Below are positions 16,266 through 26,300 of a stretch of 51,057 nucleotides of DNA, piece after piece. The first letter of the stretch is position 1. The number at the start of each line of letters is the position of its first letter. Under the pieces are notes generated by a model, which worked only from the letters and a program-made list of their open reading frames with translations, ran no database searches and had not been told where the DNA came from. This DNA comes from DATKMK01 sp035541895 (lineage in GTDB: Bacteria; Desulfobacterota; Binatia; HRBIN30; JACQVA1): assembly GCA_035541895.1 (NCBI GenBank), contig DATKMK010000102.1, forward strand, positions 1-51,057, written 5' to 3'. The position numbers and the translations under genes are program-made.

Positions 16266-17891
16266 TCATGGCGGCCCCGGGCCTGCCTTGGCCGGCGGCA
16301 GGTACCACTGCTCCTTCGAAACCAGTTTGGCCTGCTGGGGATCGGCCACGTAGGCCGGCGTCATGATCTGCACGCCGTATTCGTTGAATACATCGAGAAT
16401 ATTGCGGTGGAGCGCGGTATACAACGCCATCATCGCCTGGGCGTCGCGACAGTACGCGTTGATCTCGTACTCCACGCAAAAGTCGCCGAGCTTGCGTTGC
16501 AGCACGAAAGCTGGCGGGTCCGTGAGCAGTCCGGGCGTACGTTCCACCGCCGTTAGCAGCATGGCTTCGACTTGCCGCCATGGGGTCTCGTACCCGATCC
16601 CGACGGTGGTGTGCAGAATGAGCCCTCGTTTCTCGGCGAGGGAACTGTAGTTCTCAATCTGGCTGTTCAAGATCAGCGAGTTGGGAATGACGACCTCCTC
16701 GTTCTTGAGCGAGCGGAGGTGCGTCACCTGGAGGCGGACCTCGATCACGTCTCCGATCGTGTCGCCGATCTTGATGCGATCACCGACCTTGAAGGCGCGC
16801 CGGTAGGTCATGGTGTATCCAGCGATGATGTTGGCGATGATCGAGGATGATCCGAGCGAGAAGACGACGCCGAGAAACAGCGAGATCCCTTTGAACGCCG
16901 CCGACTCCGATCCGGGAATGTAGGGATAGGCGATGACCACCCCGAACGCGACCACCGCCAGCCGGGCGATCCGATAGGTGGGCGCTGCCCACTCGCGATC
17001 GAAACCGGTGAGCGTAATCGAGCCGCGGCCAAGCGCCTCGAAGAACAGCCGTGTGAGCCGCAGCGCGAAGCGTACGACCAGAAACAGAATGGCGAGGAAG
17101 ACGAGGTTGGGGATGTTCGTGAGTACGGCCCGCCCCATCACGCGCAGGGGACCCAACAGAACCTGGAGCAGGAACGTGCCGTAGCTACGAGTCCAGGGGA
17201 ACAACGAGAGCGTGAAGTGGAGGTAGAGAAGAGCGACCGCCAAAATTCCGAGGGTCCGAATGGCGCGGAGCGAGTTGCGGAGCGCCCCGCGAATCTGCTC
17301 CGCCCGCACTAACTCGAACGACTGGGCTTCGAGTGCCCGGATGCGGCGCTCGAAGCGTCGCTCCAATCGGGCGTCGATGCGGCGTGTCAGCCACATCAGC
17401 AACACGACCGAGAACGCGAATGCCGCCGTGGCCACCAGCGCAACCAGCGCGTCGCGTAGCAAGCGCTCCGGCCGGCGGGCCTCGCGGTATTCGTCGATCG
17501 CTTGGACGATGCGATGCCGGCAGAGGTCGGCCAGCACCGTGACGCTGACTTGCATCAATTGCGCGTCGGCGTCGACCAACGCCAGGAGGGTCCGCTCGCC
17601 GGTCACGATGGTGGTGTACTCACCCGACGACACGACCCGCAGCTCGTCGCTCCGTACCGCTGGGTCCGCTGCCGCTGCCACGATGCGTGCCTTCACTCTG
17701 GCCGCGCGCACCGTCGCTGGCAGTGCGGCGGCCCCACGAAGCTCGAAAAGAACATGGCCGTCGATTTCGACGGGGGCCGTCGCGATGCCGGCCGCATCGC
17801 CAGGTTCCGCTGGCCGCGCGACGGCCGGCGCAGACGGCCCAGCGCCCAGGATTGCGGCTGTCAAGACGACTATACGGACGATTCGGGTCAT
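16266..17891 (-). CDS. MscS-family mechanosensitive channel
   Basis: The 541-residue protein has a signal peptide, an exported N-terminal domain (about 25-150), several membrane helices (about 160-330) and a C-terminal MscS core. The pore helix and beta domain are recognisable in GSSSIIANIIAGYTMTYRRA, FKVGDRIKIGDTIGDVIEVR and EEVVIPNSLILNSQIENYS. It is larger than E. coli MscS and belongs with the YbdG/YnaI-like or larger multi-helix group. ATG 17889-17891 was chosen over GTG 17898-17900 three codons earlier; neither has a clear ribosome site. It starts about 30 bases after the asparaginase stop, so it probably shares that transcript, perhaps releasing osmolytes or amino acids when alanine accumulates (inference). 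Confidence 0.85.
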   Translation of the reverse strand: MTRIVRIVVLTAAILGAGPSAPAVARPAEPGDAAGIATAPVEIDGHVLFELRGAAALPATVRAARVKARIVAAAADPAVRSDELRVVSSGEYTTIVTGERTLLALVDADAQLMQVSVTVLADLCRHRIVQAIDEYREARRPERLLRDALVALVATAAFAFSVVLLMWLTRRIDARLERRFERRIRALEAQSFELVRAEQIRGALRNSLRAIRTLGILAVALLYLHFTLSLFPWTRSYGTFLLQVLLGPLRVMGRAVLTNIPNLVFLAILFLVVRFALRLTRLFFEALGRGSITLTGFDREWAAPTYRIARLAVVAFGVVIAYPYIPGSESAAFKGISLFLGVVFSLGSSSIIANIIAGYTMTYRRAFKVGDRIKIGDTIGDVIEVRLQVTHLRSLKNEEVVIPNSLILNSQIENYSSLAEKRGLILHTTVGIGYETPWRQVEAMLLTAVERTPGLLTDPPAFVLQRKLGDFCVEYEINAYCRDAQAMMALYTALHRNILDVFNEYGVQIMTPAYVADPQQAKLVSKEQWYLPPAKAGPGPP

Positions 17892-17921
17892 GATCGGCAC
17901 GCGACGATGCCAGCTCCCGCC

Positions 17922-18995
17922 TCAGTACTCCATGAACAACGCCTGCAACGCCTTGGGATCCCTCGTCTTCATCAATCCCAGCAGGAGCAGGACGCGCGCC
18001 TTTTGCGGGTTCAGCTCCATGGCGGCGATGAACCCGAGCTTGTCGTCGTCGACTTCGACGTTGCGCACGACGAGGCCGCTGCCAGTGCGCGTGGAGCGGA
18101 CGACAGCGATGCCCTTCTTGGCCGCATCGGCAAGCGCCGCGATCGCGTCGTCGGTGCTGTTGCCGTCGCCCACGCCCGCGAGTACGATGCCCTTCACGCC
18201 CTTGCTGACTAGGAAGTCGATCGTGTCGCGGCCGAAGTTGGCGTACGAATAGACGACTTCAACCCACGGCAGGTCCTTCGCCACTTTGCCGTCGACCGAA
18301 AACTCGCTCTTGGTCGTGTGCCGCGCGGTGTTTTGGGAGAAGAAGTAGGCCTTGCCGGTGTTCATCACCCCGGCCCGGCCGCGGTTCGGCGACTTGAAGG
18401 TGTCGAGCTGGGTGCTGTTGGTTTTCTGCGCCTCGTGGGCGTAGTGGATCTCATCGTTAAGGACAATGAGTGGTCCACGACCTTTGGCGTCCGGATTGGC
18501 GGCCAGTGCGACCGCATTGTAGAGATTCGCCGGTCCGTCGGCGCTGATGGCGGTTGCCGGGCGCATCGATCCGGCCAGGACCACCGGCTTGTCACTCTTC
18601 ACCACCAGACCGAGGAAATACGCAGTCTCCTCCATCGTATCGGTGCCATGCGTGACGACGACACCGTCGGTATCGCCTTTCAGCACGGCGTTGATTCGGG
18701 CAGCGAGCTTCAACCAGACTTCGTGATTCATGGTCTGACTGCCGATGTTGGCGACCTGTTCGCCCGAGATGTCCGCCAAATCACCGAGGTGCGGCACGGC
18801 TTTGATGAGGTCGTCGACCGAAAAGGTACCCGACTTGTAGCCGGCTTCAATGGTGCTCGCTTGCGCGCCGGCGATCGTGCCACCGGTGGCCAGGATCATG
18901 ACCTTGGGTTTCGCGGTCGCCGCTGACGCAGCCAGCAGCAGCGTTACGACGGCCACCGTCGTGCCGCGTAAGGTGCGTGATGCGATTCCGTTCAT
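17922..18995 (-). CDS. ansB: Type II (exported) L-asparaginase
   Basis: It hydrolyses L-asparagine to aspartate and ammonia. The 357-residue protein starts with a Sec signal (cleavage near AATA-KPKV) and contains both asparaginase signatures: ILATGGTIAG with the catalytic Thr, and VVTHGTDTMEETA with Thr-Asp of the second triad, plus the C-terminal GSGLVV segment. The signal peptide and length fit the periplasmic type II enzyme. ATG 18993-18995 has AAAGGAGG upstream; longer upstream frame is shadow of aspD. Its start overlaps the aspD stop by 4 bases (ATGA). Beside aspD and aspT it would make aspartate in the periplasm, exactly the substrate the antiporter takes up. Confidence 0.93.
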   Translation of the reverse strand: MNGIASRTLRGTTVAVVTLLLAASAATAKPKVMILATGGTIAGAQASTIEAGYKSGTFSVDDLIKAVPHLGDLADISGEQVANIGSQTMNHEVWLKLAARINAVLKGDTDGVVVTHGTDTMEETAYFLGLVVKSDKPVVLAGSMRPATAISADGPANLYNAVALAANPDAKGRGPLIVLNDEIHYAHEAQKTNSTQLDTFKSPNRGRAGVMNTGKAYFFSQNTARHTTKSEFSVDGKVAKDLPWVEVVYSYANFGRDTIDFLVSKGVKGIVLAGVGDGNSTDDAIAALADAAKKGIAVVRSTRTGSGLVVRNVEVDDDKLGFIAAMELNPQKARVLLLLGLMKTRDPKALQALFMEY

Positions 18996-20689
18996 GGCTC
19001 TTCCTCCTTTCGTCCGTGCCGGTCGGCGCGCGATCGCCACCTCGCCGGCGGCTTCGAATCCTGCCATTCGTCGACGTAGCCTTGGGCCGCCTCTCGCAGC
19101 ATCTCGCCGATCTTCGGGTAGGTGTCTTCGGGTAAATTCGCCAGCGAGACCCGGACGGACCATTCGGGGCCACCAAAGCCGCCGCCTGGCATGAGTACGA
19201 CTCCCGATTTCTCGGCGAGGCGGAACAAGACGTCGGTGCACTCGTAGTGTTTGCCGAGGAACTCGACGAAGTCGGGACCGTACGACTGCTGCGCCCACAC
19301 CATCAAATCGAGCTCGGTGTAATACGAGGCGCGGTTCTCATCGATCGGCGGGGTGAGGCCCAACCCGTCGAACAGCGCTTTGAGCCGCCGGCGCACGATC
19401 AGGTTGCAAAGCGTCTTGTAGCTGTCTTCCGTGTCGAGCAGCGCGAACAACGAGAACAGCGCCATCTGGATTTGCTGCGGCATCGACAAGCCCGCCGTGT
19501 GATTCAGTGCGACTTGGCGGCTGTCGGCGACCATGCGATCGATGAACTTCAGTTTCTCGGGCGCCAGGGTGATGCTGCTGTAGCGGTGATTGAGTTGCGC
19601 GCGATCCTTGGCCGACAATTTCTTCAGCAGCTTGTCGAAGACGTTGTCTTGGTGGATCGCCACCACGCCAAGCCGCCAACCGGTGCAGCCGAAGTGTTTC
19701 GAGTAGGAGTACACGCCGATGGTATTGTGCGGCAGCTCCGCCATCAACGAACGGAAGCCGGGTACGAACGTGCCGTAGACGTCGTCGGTGATAATGACGA
19801 GGTCCGGCCGTTTGGTCTTCACCAGCTTGACCAGCCGCTTCATCGAACTCTCGCGCATCGCGTACGACGGCGGATTGCTCGGGTTCACCAAGAAGAACGC
19901 CTTGATCCGTTTGTCCGCCAGTTTGTCGATTTCCGCGTCTGCGTATTGCCACGAGTGTGTGCCGTCGGGACGCAGCTCCTTGCTCGCGTCGAGGTTCACG
20001 ACCTTGAAAGCATACCGATCGAAGTGTGGAATTTCCATGTAGGGCGTGAATGTCGGCACCCCGAGCGCGACGGTGTCGCCGCGATGGAGGAGACAATTGA
20101 GCATCAGGGAATCGAAGATGTAACACATCGCCGCGGTGCCGCCTTCGACGGCAAACAGGTCGAAACGGCCGGCGGGTGGCTTTCCGGCGCACATTTCGCG
20201 GGCGAGGAACTCGTGCACGATGCGCTCGGTGCAAGTCAGCATTCGGTCCGGCACCGGATACATGCAACCGATGACGCTCTCGGCGAGCTCGAAGGCGAAC
20301 GTATCGGCGTCGAAGTTCAGCACCTTCACCCCGTAGTCGAGCGAGGCACGGAGCAACTTGGCACCGGGAGCGGCGGCGTTGGTCTGGAGGAACGCCGCAA
20401 AGCGTTTTGCGATGCCTTCCCGTTCGGGCATGCGGCCGAGGTCCGGTAGCTTGATGTCGCGCCGCGATTCTTCGATGCCGAACGAGAGCAGGGTCGCGAA
20501 GGCCTCACGCGGCGTGGTGCAGATCCAGTTCGGATTGCCGCGCCCGGCGTTGAGCATCTGCACCGCGCTGCCGCGGGTACTCTCGGCGGCGAGCGAGATC
20601 AACTTGTCCTTGAGCTCGAACGGGCTCAGCTTGAGCAGGGCCCGTTGCTCGGCGCGGGAGGTCGCGGTCTTCTTGGTTTTGGTTGCCAT
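18992..20689 (-). CDS. aspD: Bifunctional aspartate aminotransferase / aspartate 4-decarboxylase
   Basis: This PLP enzyme (also called AsdA) removes the beta-carboxyl of aspartate to give L-alanine and CO2, consuming a proton. The 565-residue protein is of the size typical for this family (about 530-550), much longer than ordinary aminotransferases. Motifs are RGNPNW near 50, VNPSNPPS (268-275), TDDVYGTF (301-308), the PLP lysine K331 in SYSKHFGCTGWRLG, and late VRVSLANLPE. It lies 20 bases after aspT and overlaps ansB. The last 15 residues are basic and poorly conserved in character. The neighbouring antiporter supports the decarboxylase role rather than simple transamination. Confidence 0.93.
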   Translation of the reverse strand: MATKTKKTATSRAEQRALLKLSPFELKDKLISLAAESTRGSAVQMLNAGRGNPNWICTTPREAFATLLSFGIEESRRDIKLPDLGRMPEREGIAKRFAAFLQTNAAAPGAKLLRASLDYGVKVLNFDADTFAFELAESVIGCMYPVPDRMLTCTERIVHEFLAREMCAGKPPAGRFDLFAVEGGTAAMCYIFDSLMLNCLLHRGDTVALGVPTFTPYMEIPHFDRYAFKVVNLDASKELRPDGTHSWQYADAEIDKLADKRIKAFFLVNPSNPPSYAMRESSMKRLVKLVKTKRPDLVIITDDVYGTFVPGFRSLMAELPHNTIGVYSYSKHFGCTGWRLGVVAIHQDNVFDKLLKKLSAKDRAQLNHRYSSITLAPEKLKFIDRMVADSRQVALNHTAGLSMPQQIQMALFSLFALLDTEDSYKTLCNLIVRRRLKALFDGLGLTPPIDENRASYYTELDLMVWAQQSYGPDFVEFLGKHYECTDVLFRLAEKSGVVLMPGGGFGGPEWSVRVSLANLPEDTYPKIGEMLREAAQGYVDEWQDSKPPARWRSRADRHGRKEEEP

Positions 20690-20709
20690 CGCTCTTCCTC
20701 AGGGTCCGG

Positions 20710-22389
20710 TCATTGGATGAGGAGCACGATCACCATGCCCCAAATCGTCAGCAGGATGGCCCCGACGGCGTAGGGCACGGTGTAACCGAGGGCAGGCACC
20801 TTGCTGTGCGCGACCGTTTGGAGCAGGGGCAGCGCGGCCGTGGACGTGCGCGCCCCGGCGGCGACCCCGAGCGCAATGCCGGGGTGAAACTTGAACAGAT
20901 ACTTGGCCATCAGCACGCCGACGAGCAGCGGCACCGACGTCGTGACGACGCCGGCAAGCAGCAAGCTGACGCCCGCCGCCTTCAAGCCGATCACGAAACT
21001 GGGACCGGAGGTGATCCCGACGACCGCAATGAATGTCGTGAGCCCGACGTTATTCAACACCCACAGAGCCGGTGCTGGAACTCGGCCGAACGTACGGTTC
21101 ACCGAGCGCAACCAGCCGAAGATCAGACCGGCGATGAGCGCGCCGCCGCTGGTGCTGAGGGTCAGGGGAATTCCGCCGACTCGGATGGTGATCGCGCCGA
21201 ACAGGCCGCCCAGCGCGATCCCCGCGCCGACGAACACCATGTCGGTCGCGTTGGTCGGACGATCCGCGTAGCCCAGTTCATTCGCCGCGCGTTCGACGTT
21301 GCGCTTTGATCCGACGATCTGGAGCGCATCGCCGCGGTCAACCTTCGTGCCCAGCGCGAACGGCATCTCATGCCCACCGCGCGTGAGACTTCTCAGGTAG
21401 ACCCCACGTCCGATCTCGAATTGTCCGATTTGTTGGATGGTCTGACCGGCTACGCCTTTGTTCGTGACCACTACGTCGAGAACTTCGCCAGGGAAGTCCA
21501 TGAGATCGTGGTCTTGAACTTCGGGACCGATGCCGAGGCCGGACTCCACCAAAACCCCACGGCGACCGACGACCGCAACCACGTCTCCCCTATGCAGCAC
21601 GGTGCTCGGATCGGCATCGGCGATTCCGCCGGCCTGGCGGATCCGCTCGATGGTGGTCCGCGTTTCCTTCACGAACTCCTCAAACTCGGCAACCGTCTTG
21701 CCGTCGAGGCGCTCGTTGGTGACGCGGTAGGCGCGCACGTCGAACCGGCGGGCCGCCGGCACGACACCGGGTTCTTCTTCGTGCGCGCCGAGCTCAGCTT
21801 CCAGCTCCTTGCATGCGGCGGCGATGTCGACGCGCAGCAGCTTCGGGCCGATCGACGCGAGCAGCCATGCCGAGCCGGCGGTGCCGAAAATGTACGTCAC
21901 CGCGTAGGCGACCGGCATATGATTCAAGAGCGCGGTCTTCTGGTCGGCCGCAATATCGAGCTGATTGATGGCGTTGGTGGCGACTCCCAGCACGGCCGAG
22001 ATGGTCTGCGACCCGGAGAGCAAGCCGGCGGCGGCGCCGGCGTCGTAGCCCAAGAGCTTGGCGACGATGAACGCAGTCACCAGCGAGACCATGCACTGGA
22101 GGACAGCAAAGATGGCCTGCGGCACGCCATCGTGCTGGAGCCCGCGAAAGAATTGCGGCCCGACGCCGTAGCCGACGGCGAAGAGAAACATGATGAAAAA
22201 GACCGATTTGACGTTCGCCGAAATGGCGATGTGCATCTGCCCGACCAGGACGCCGGCGAGCAGCACACCGGTCACCGCGCCGAGGCTGAAGTTGCCGATC
22301 TTGAGATTGCCAACCCAATAGCCCAAGGCCAGCGTCAAGAAGATCGCCAGCTCGGGAGAGTGTTGGAACGACGAGACGAGCCAGTCCAT
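20710..22389 (-). CDS. aspT: Aspartate:alanine antiporter
   Basis: AspT exchanges external aspartate for internal alanine; together with AspD this is electrogenic and generates proton motive force. The 559-residue inner-membrane protein has two hydrophobic blocks (about 1-180 and 380-559) flanking a central cytoplasmic region with two TrkA-C/RCK-C-like domains (about 205-290 and 295-375), the layout of the AAE exchanger family. GSQTISAVLGVATNAI and GVAAGARTSTAALPLLQ are the duplicated family motifs. ATG 22387-22389 was taken as start; a GTG six codons earlier is possible. It is the first gene of the aspT-aspD-ansB-mscS unit. Confidence 0.92.
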   Translation of the reverse strand: MDWLVSSFQHSPELAIFLTLALGYWVGNLKIGNFSLGAVTGVLLAGVLVGQMHIAISANVKSVFFIMFLFAVGYGVGPQFFRGLQHDGVPQAIFAVLQCMVSLVTAFIVAKLLGYDAGAAAGLLSGSQTISAVLGVATNAINQLDIAADQKTALLNHMPVAYAVTYIFGTAGSAWLLASIGPKLLRVDIAAACKELEAELGAHEEEPGVVPAARRFDVRAYRVTNERLDGKTVAEFEEFVKETRTTIERIRQAGGIADADPSTVLHRGDVVAVVGRRGVLVESGLGIGPEVQDHDLMDFPGEVLDVVVTNKGVAGQTIQQIGQFEIGRGVYLRSLTRGGHEMPFALGTKVDRGDALQIVGSKRNVERAANELGYADRPTNATDMVFVGAGIALGGLFGAITIRVGGIPLTLSTSGGALIAGLIFGWLRSVNRTFGRVPAPALWVLNNVGLTTFIAVVGITSGPSFVIGLKAAGVSLLLAGVVTTSVPLLVGVLMAKYLFKFHPGIALGVAAGARTSTAALPLLQTVAHSKVPALGYTVPYAVGAILLTIWGMVIVLLIQ

Positions 22390-22491
22390 GGGTTCACCCG
22401 TCAACACCTGATGTCTTGCGCGCCGCCAGCATGAGCCGCCTCAGGCCATGCGTGCGGCCTTGTAGCCGCGGATCTTCCTCCCATCGACGAT

Positions 22492-22535
22492 GCGAACTGA
22501 GTGGCGTCCTTGGCCGTGATCACCACTCAGTTCGC
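22492..22535. terminator. 13-bp perfect inverted repeat, hairpin
   Basis: GCGAACTGAGTGG (22492-22504) and CCACTCAGTTCGC (22523-22535) are perfect inverted copies with an 18-base loop. The hairpin lies six bases beyond the stop of the decayed DUF3313 copy and about 100 bases before aspT, so it could terminate upstream minus-strand transcription. No T-run follows; an operator role is equally possible. Confidence 0.5.
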
Positions 22536-22540
22536 ACCCG

Positions 22541-22841
22541 TCAGATCGTGCGGCTTTCCGAGGGTTCCTCGGGCATGGCCACGCCGGGCTTGCGTTGGAC
22601 GCCGTGACGGGCAAGCTGCCACGCAATGCGTTTCGACCAGTAGTCGCACGCGGCCGCGACGTCACCCCAGGTCGACTAGGTCCGCTTGGCGAAGAGGACC
22701 TTGGTGCCGGCACAGGCATCCACCCCGGCGCCGGCCGCGCGTCACGGTGCACCCGCTCGTCGTGACGAGGGACACGGCGATTCCAGCTACGATGGCTTTG
22801 CCGCCCAATCCCATCACTTGGTTCACGTGCGTCTCGTACAT
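22541..22841 (-). pseudogene. Decayed copy of the DUF3313-type lipoprotein gene
   Basis: The start (ATG 22839-22841, with AGGAGGAAAGAG upstream) opens a lipoprotein signal ending TTSGC followed by TVTRGRR, matching the TAGC-TATRGRR of the intact gene at 26717-27469. The middle of the gene (about 150 codons) is missing. After the junction, in another frame, the sequence resumes as AGTKVLFAKRT, then a TAG at 22676-22678 where the intact gene has TAC (Tyr), then STWGDVAAACDYWSKRIAWQ and the conserved end GVAMPEEPSESRTI. So there is a large internal deletion, a frame change and one nonsense codon. The ribosome site and both ends of the gene are preserved, pointing to fairly recent loss. Confidence 0.88.
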
Positions 22842-23034
22842 CTCTTTCCTCCTGTCGCCCTTTGCATGAGACTGAGACCAGATTCATCCGGCTCAGCCAG
22901 TCCGCTCAGCTACACCTTCTCCTCCCGAGCAAACGCTTCCACGAGGAACGAGCAAGAGACACGCCAGCACCGGCACTTCGAGGTCGCAACTCGACTCGAA
23001 ATCCGAGTCTCACCGCCGCGAAATTTCGGCTCAC

Positions 23035-23280
23035 TCATCGCTGCCGTGTATCCTCGAGTAGCCGCTTGAGCGCTGTTAGAAAATCTTCGAGCACCTCGAA
23101 CCGTACCCGCCGACCGGTTGAGAGATGCTCCAATCGACCGGAAAACGTCTCGAGGAGCGGATCCGTTTCGCGCGTGAGCTGCAGTACAAAAGCCCGTTCG
23201 GATGGCAGTTCGGGAGCAGGTCGGGGCATTGCAGGCTCAGTCGGCGAACATGGCTCCGCCCTTGCGCGCCGTGTTTTCAT
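23035..23280 (-). CDS. Small conserved-type hypothetical protein
   Basis: The 81-residue product has a variable, Pro-rich N-terminus and a compact C-terminal part running from FVLQLTRETDPLLETFSGRL through HLSTGRRVRFEVLEDFLTAL. The pattern (beta strand, R-G-R-V/L-E-H, S-G-R, then a short helix containing L-x-x-F-L) recurs in small uncharacterised proteins of Proteobacteria and related phyla, which is why I accept it as a gene. No catalytic residues or membrane segments are visible. It is divergent from the large regulator with a 98-base gap, so the regulator might control it. Function unknown. Confidence 0.55.
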   Translation of the reverse strand: MKTRRARAEPCSPTEPAMPRPAPELPSERAFVLQLTRETDPLLETFSGRLEHLSTGRRVRFEVLEDFLTALKRLLEDTRQR

Positions 23281-23378
23281 CGGTCATCATCCGGCACGCA
23301 CGCATCGATAGCTCGCACACCGCATGAACGTCCTGAAAATCTTCCGAGATTTCCCCTAAAGTTTGCGGCGCGAGGCGA

Positions 23379-26300
23379 ATGAACAGCCCATTGTCGGCGA
23401 AATCCGACCGCTGGTTCGTCTTCGACGCCTTTCGCATCGACATGGCCGACCAACGGCTCTGGGTCGGCGACCGAAGCATCCCGCTGCGGCCAAAATCCTG
23501 GGACGTGCTGCGCTACCTGGTCGAACGCCCGGGCTTGCTCGTCACCAAAGAAGCCTTGCACCACACCATCTGGCAGCACACGGCGGTTTCAGAGGACACG
23601 CTGACGCAGTCCATCTGCGAGCTACGCAAGGCGCTTGGAGACGACGCCCGCAGGCCGCGGTTCATCGAGACGGTTCACCGGCGCGGGTTCCGGTTCATCG
23701 CCACAGTTTCGCCCGCGGGTTCACCATCGCAGGTTCCTGGTCACCGCGAGACCCAAGCCGAAACCGCAGAGCCGGAATCACGGACTTCAGTGTTCGTCGG
23801 ACGCCAGCGTGAGCTGCGCACAATCCAAGAGTGTATCCGCCGGGCGCATCGCGGCACACGCCAGATAGTCTTCGTGACTGGCGAGGCCGGCATCGGCAAG
23901 ACGACCGTGGTCGAGGAATTTCTCCGCTCTCCGGCGGTGCACGACGGTGAGGTGAGCGTCCTTCGCGGTCAGTGTGTTCAACAGTACGGACCACGAGAAC
24001 CGTACATGCCGATCTTCGAAGCACTGGAACGCTTCCTGACGTCGCTGCCGGGTGCAGCGCTAGTTCCTTTACTGGCGCGTGTCGCACCAACCTGGTACGC
24101 GCAGATGCCGTCGCTGCGTCTGGACGGCGTACCACCGGAATCGCAACGCACGGGCTTGCGCGTATCGGTGGAACGAATGCTTCGCGAGTTCGGAACGTTC
24201 GTCGAATCCATGGCCACCCAATCAACGGTCGTTCTAGTGCTCGAGGATCTCCATTGGAGCGACATCGCCACGGTCGACTTGCTGTCCTTTCTGACACAAC
24301 GCCGAGACCCGGCGCGGTTGCTCATTATCAGCACGTATCGGCCCGCTGAGGCCAGTGTGCAGGAACATCCGATTCGCGAGGTCAAGCAGTCCCTCCAGGT
24401 CCACCATCGCTGTACCGATCTGGCGCTCGGGTTTCTCTCGCCCGCCGATGTAGCCCAGTACCTGCGCGGCCGGTTCGGCGAGCAACCGGACCTGGTCCCG
24501 GGGCTTCACCGACTGACCGACGGGAATCCGCTTTTCCTCGTCGGCATGGTGGAGGAGCTGATTCGACGGGGTTGGCTGTCGGAATCGAGCGGTCGCTGGA
24601 TGGTGAATGCACCCGCTGATCGTATCGATCTGGCAGTGCCGACTGATCTACGGGAAATGATCACGCTCCAGCTTCAGCACTTCGATGCCAATCAACGAAC
24701 CGTCCTCGAAGCCGCCAGCGTGGCGGGCATGTGTTTTGCGCCGCAAACCGTGGCCGCCGCCGTCGGGCGTGCTGTGGAAGACGTCGAGGCGACGTGCCGG
24801 CAGGTGTTTCAGCCGCACGGTTTTCTCAACTTTGTGGGGCGTTCCGATTGGCCCGAAGGCCGCACCGCCCGGCCCTACGAGTTTGTCCACGCGCTCCATC
24901 GCCAAGTCATCTACGAGCAAATCCCGGATGCGCAGCGGCGGCGCCTGCATCGGGCCGTGGGTGAAGCGCTGGAATCGGTCCTGGGGGAGCACGCTGCTGA
25001 TGTTGCCGCCGAGTTGTCGATCCACTTCGAGAGGAGCGGCGATCAGCAGCGGGCCGTCGCGTACCTCGGCCTGTGTGCCGTGCGCGCTCAGCAACGCGGC
25101 GCGCAGCGTGAAGCGGTCGCATACATCGGCCATGCGCTCGGCCTGCTGGAGGAAACGCCGGAGAGCTTGGAGCGCCGACAACGCGAACTCGATCTCCGCC
25201 TGCTTCTGAACATCTCGCTCAACGTCACGTGCGGGTACGCTTCAACCGAAGTGAGTGACAACTGCGAACGCGCGCAAGCCTTGTGCGAAGCAGTGGGCGA
25301 CGTGCGCCAGCTCTTCGAAGTGGTGCACGCGAGCTGGTATGTGCAAGGATGCCGCAATCGTGCGGACAGCGCGTGGCGAACGGTTGCGGAGCTGGAACGT
25401 ATTGCCGAGCGTCTCAACACCGATGGATTTCGCCGCCGAGCCGAGCTCGCACGTGGGCGAACCGATTTTTTCTTCGGAAATTTCGGCGCCGCAGTACGCA
25501 TCCTCGGGCAAGTTCTGGAGCGCGCGACGCGGGAGCCTGTCGAAGGGTTGATCACCATGTACGGCGTGGACCCAATCGTCGCCGCCTGCACCCACTCCGG
25601 CGTCGCTCTCTGGTTTCTGGGTTTTCCCGACCAGGCGCGCACACGGATGCGCGACGCGTTGTCTCGAGCCCGGCAGACGGGGGTCCCGTACGACCTCGCC
25701 TCCGCTTTCTTCTTCTCTGCGTTGCTCGAGCTGTTCTGCGGAAATCCGGCGGGCGCGGGCGCGTGGGCGACCCGTGCCGCCGATATTTGCACCGACAAGG
25801 GCATCGCGTTCCTCGCCCCGGTGAGCCGCTTTGTCTGCGGCGCGGTGCTGGCGGAGCAGGGCGACGTCGGCCGCGGCTTGGTGGAAATGCAGCAGGCTCT
25901 GGCCGAGCAACAAGCGGTCACCGGCTCGTTTTTCTGCGGCACCATTCTCGCCTTCATCGCGGCGGCGCATGGCCGGGCAGGGCAGTGGGAGGAGGGACTG
26001 CGACGAGCCGACGAGGGCCTCCAGCTGACCGAGACCGCGCTTGAACGCATCTATGCGGCCGAGCTCTGGCGCATTAAGGGCGAGCTGCACATCGGCGAAC
26101 GGCGGGAGTTGCAACCGCGAAGACGGCGGTTGGGTAACACCGGGGACGCGCTCGCCCGGCAGTGTTTTGGGCGCGCGGTGGAGATCGCCCGCGAGCAGGG
26201 AGCGCAGTCCCTCGTCCTCAGGAGTGTCATGAATCTGGTGCGTCTCTCGACGGGGACCAACGAGGACCTTGATGCCTACACACTACTGCATTCGATCTAT

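Noticed and set aside
23237..23479. 80-codon minus-strand frame between the small gene and the regulator
   Set aside because: It overlaps the regulator's N-terminus and the neighbouring small gene and has no ribosome site; it is probably chance.
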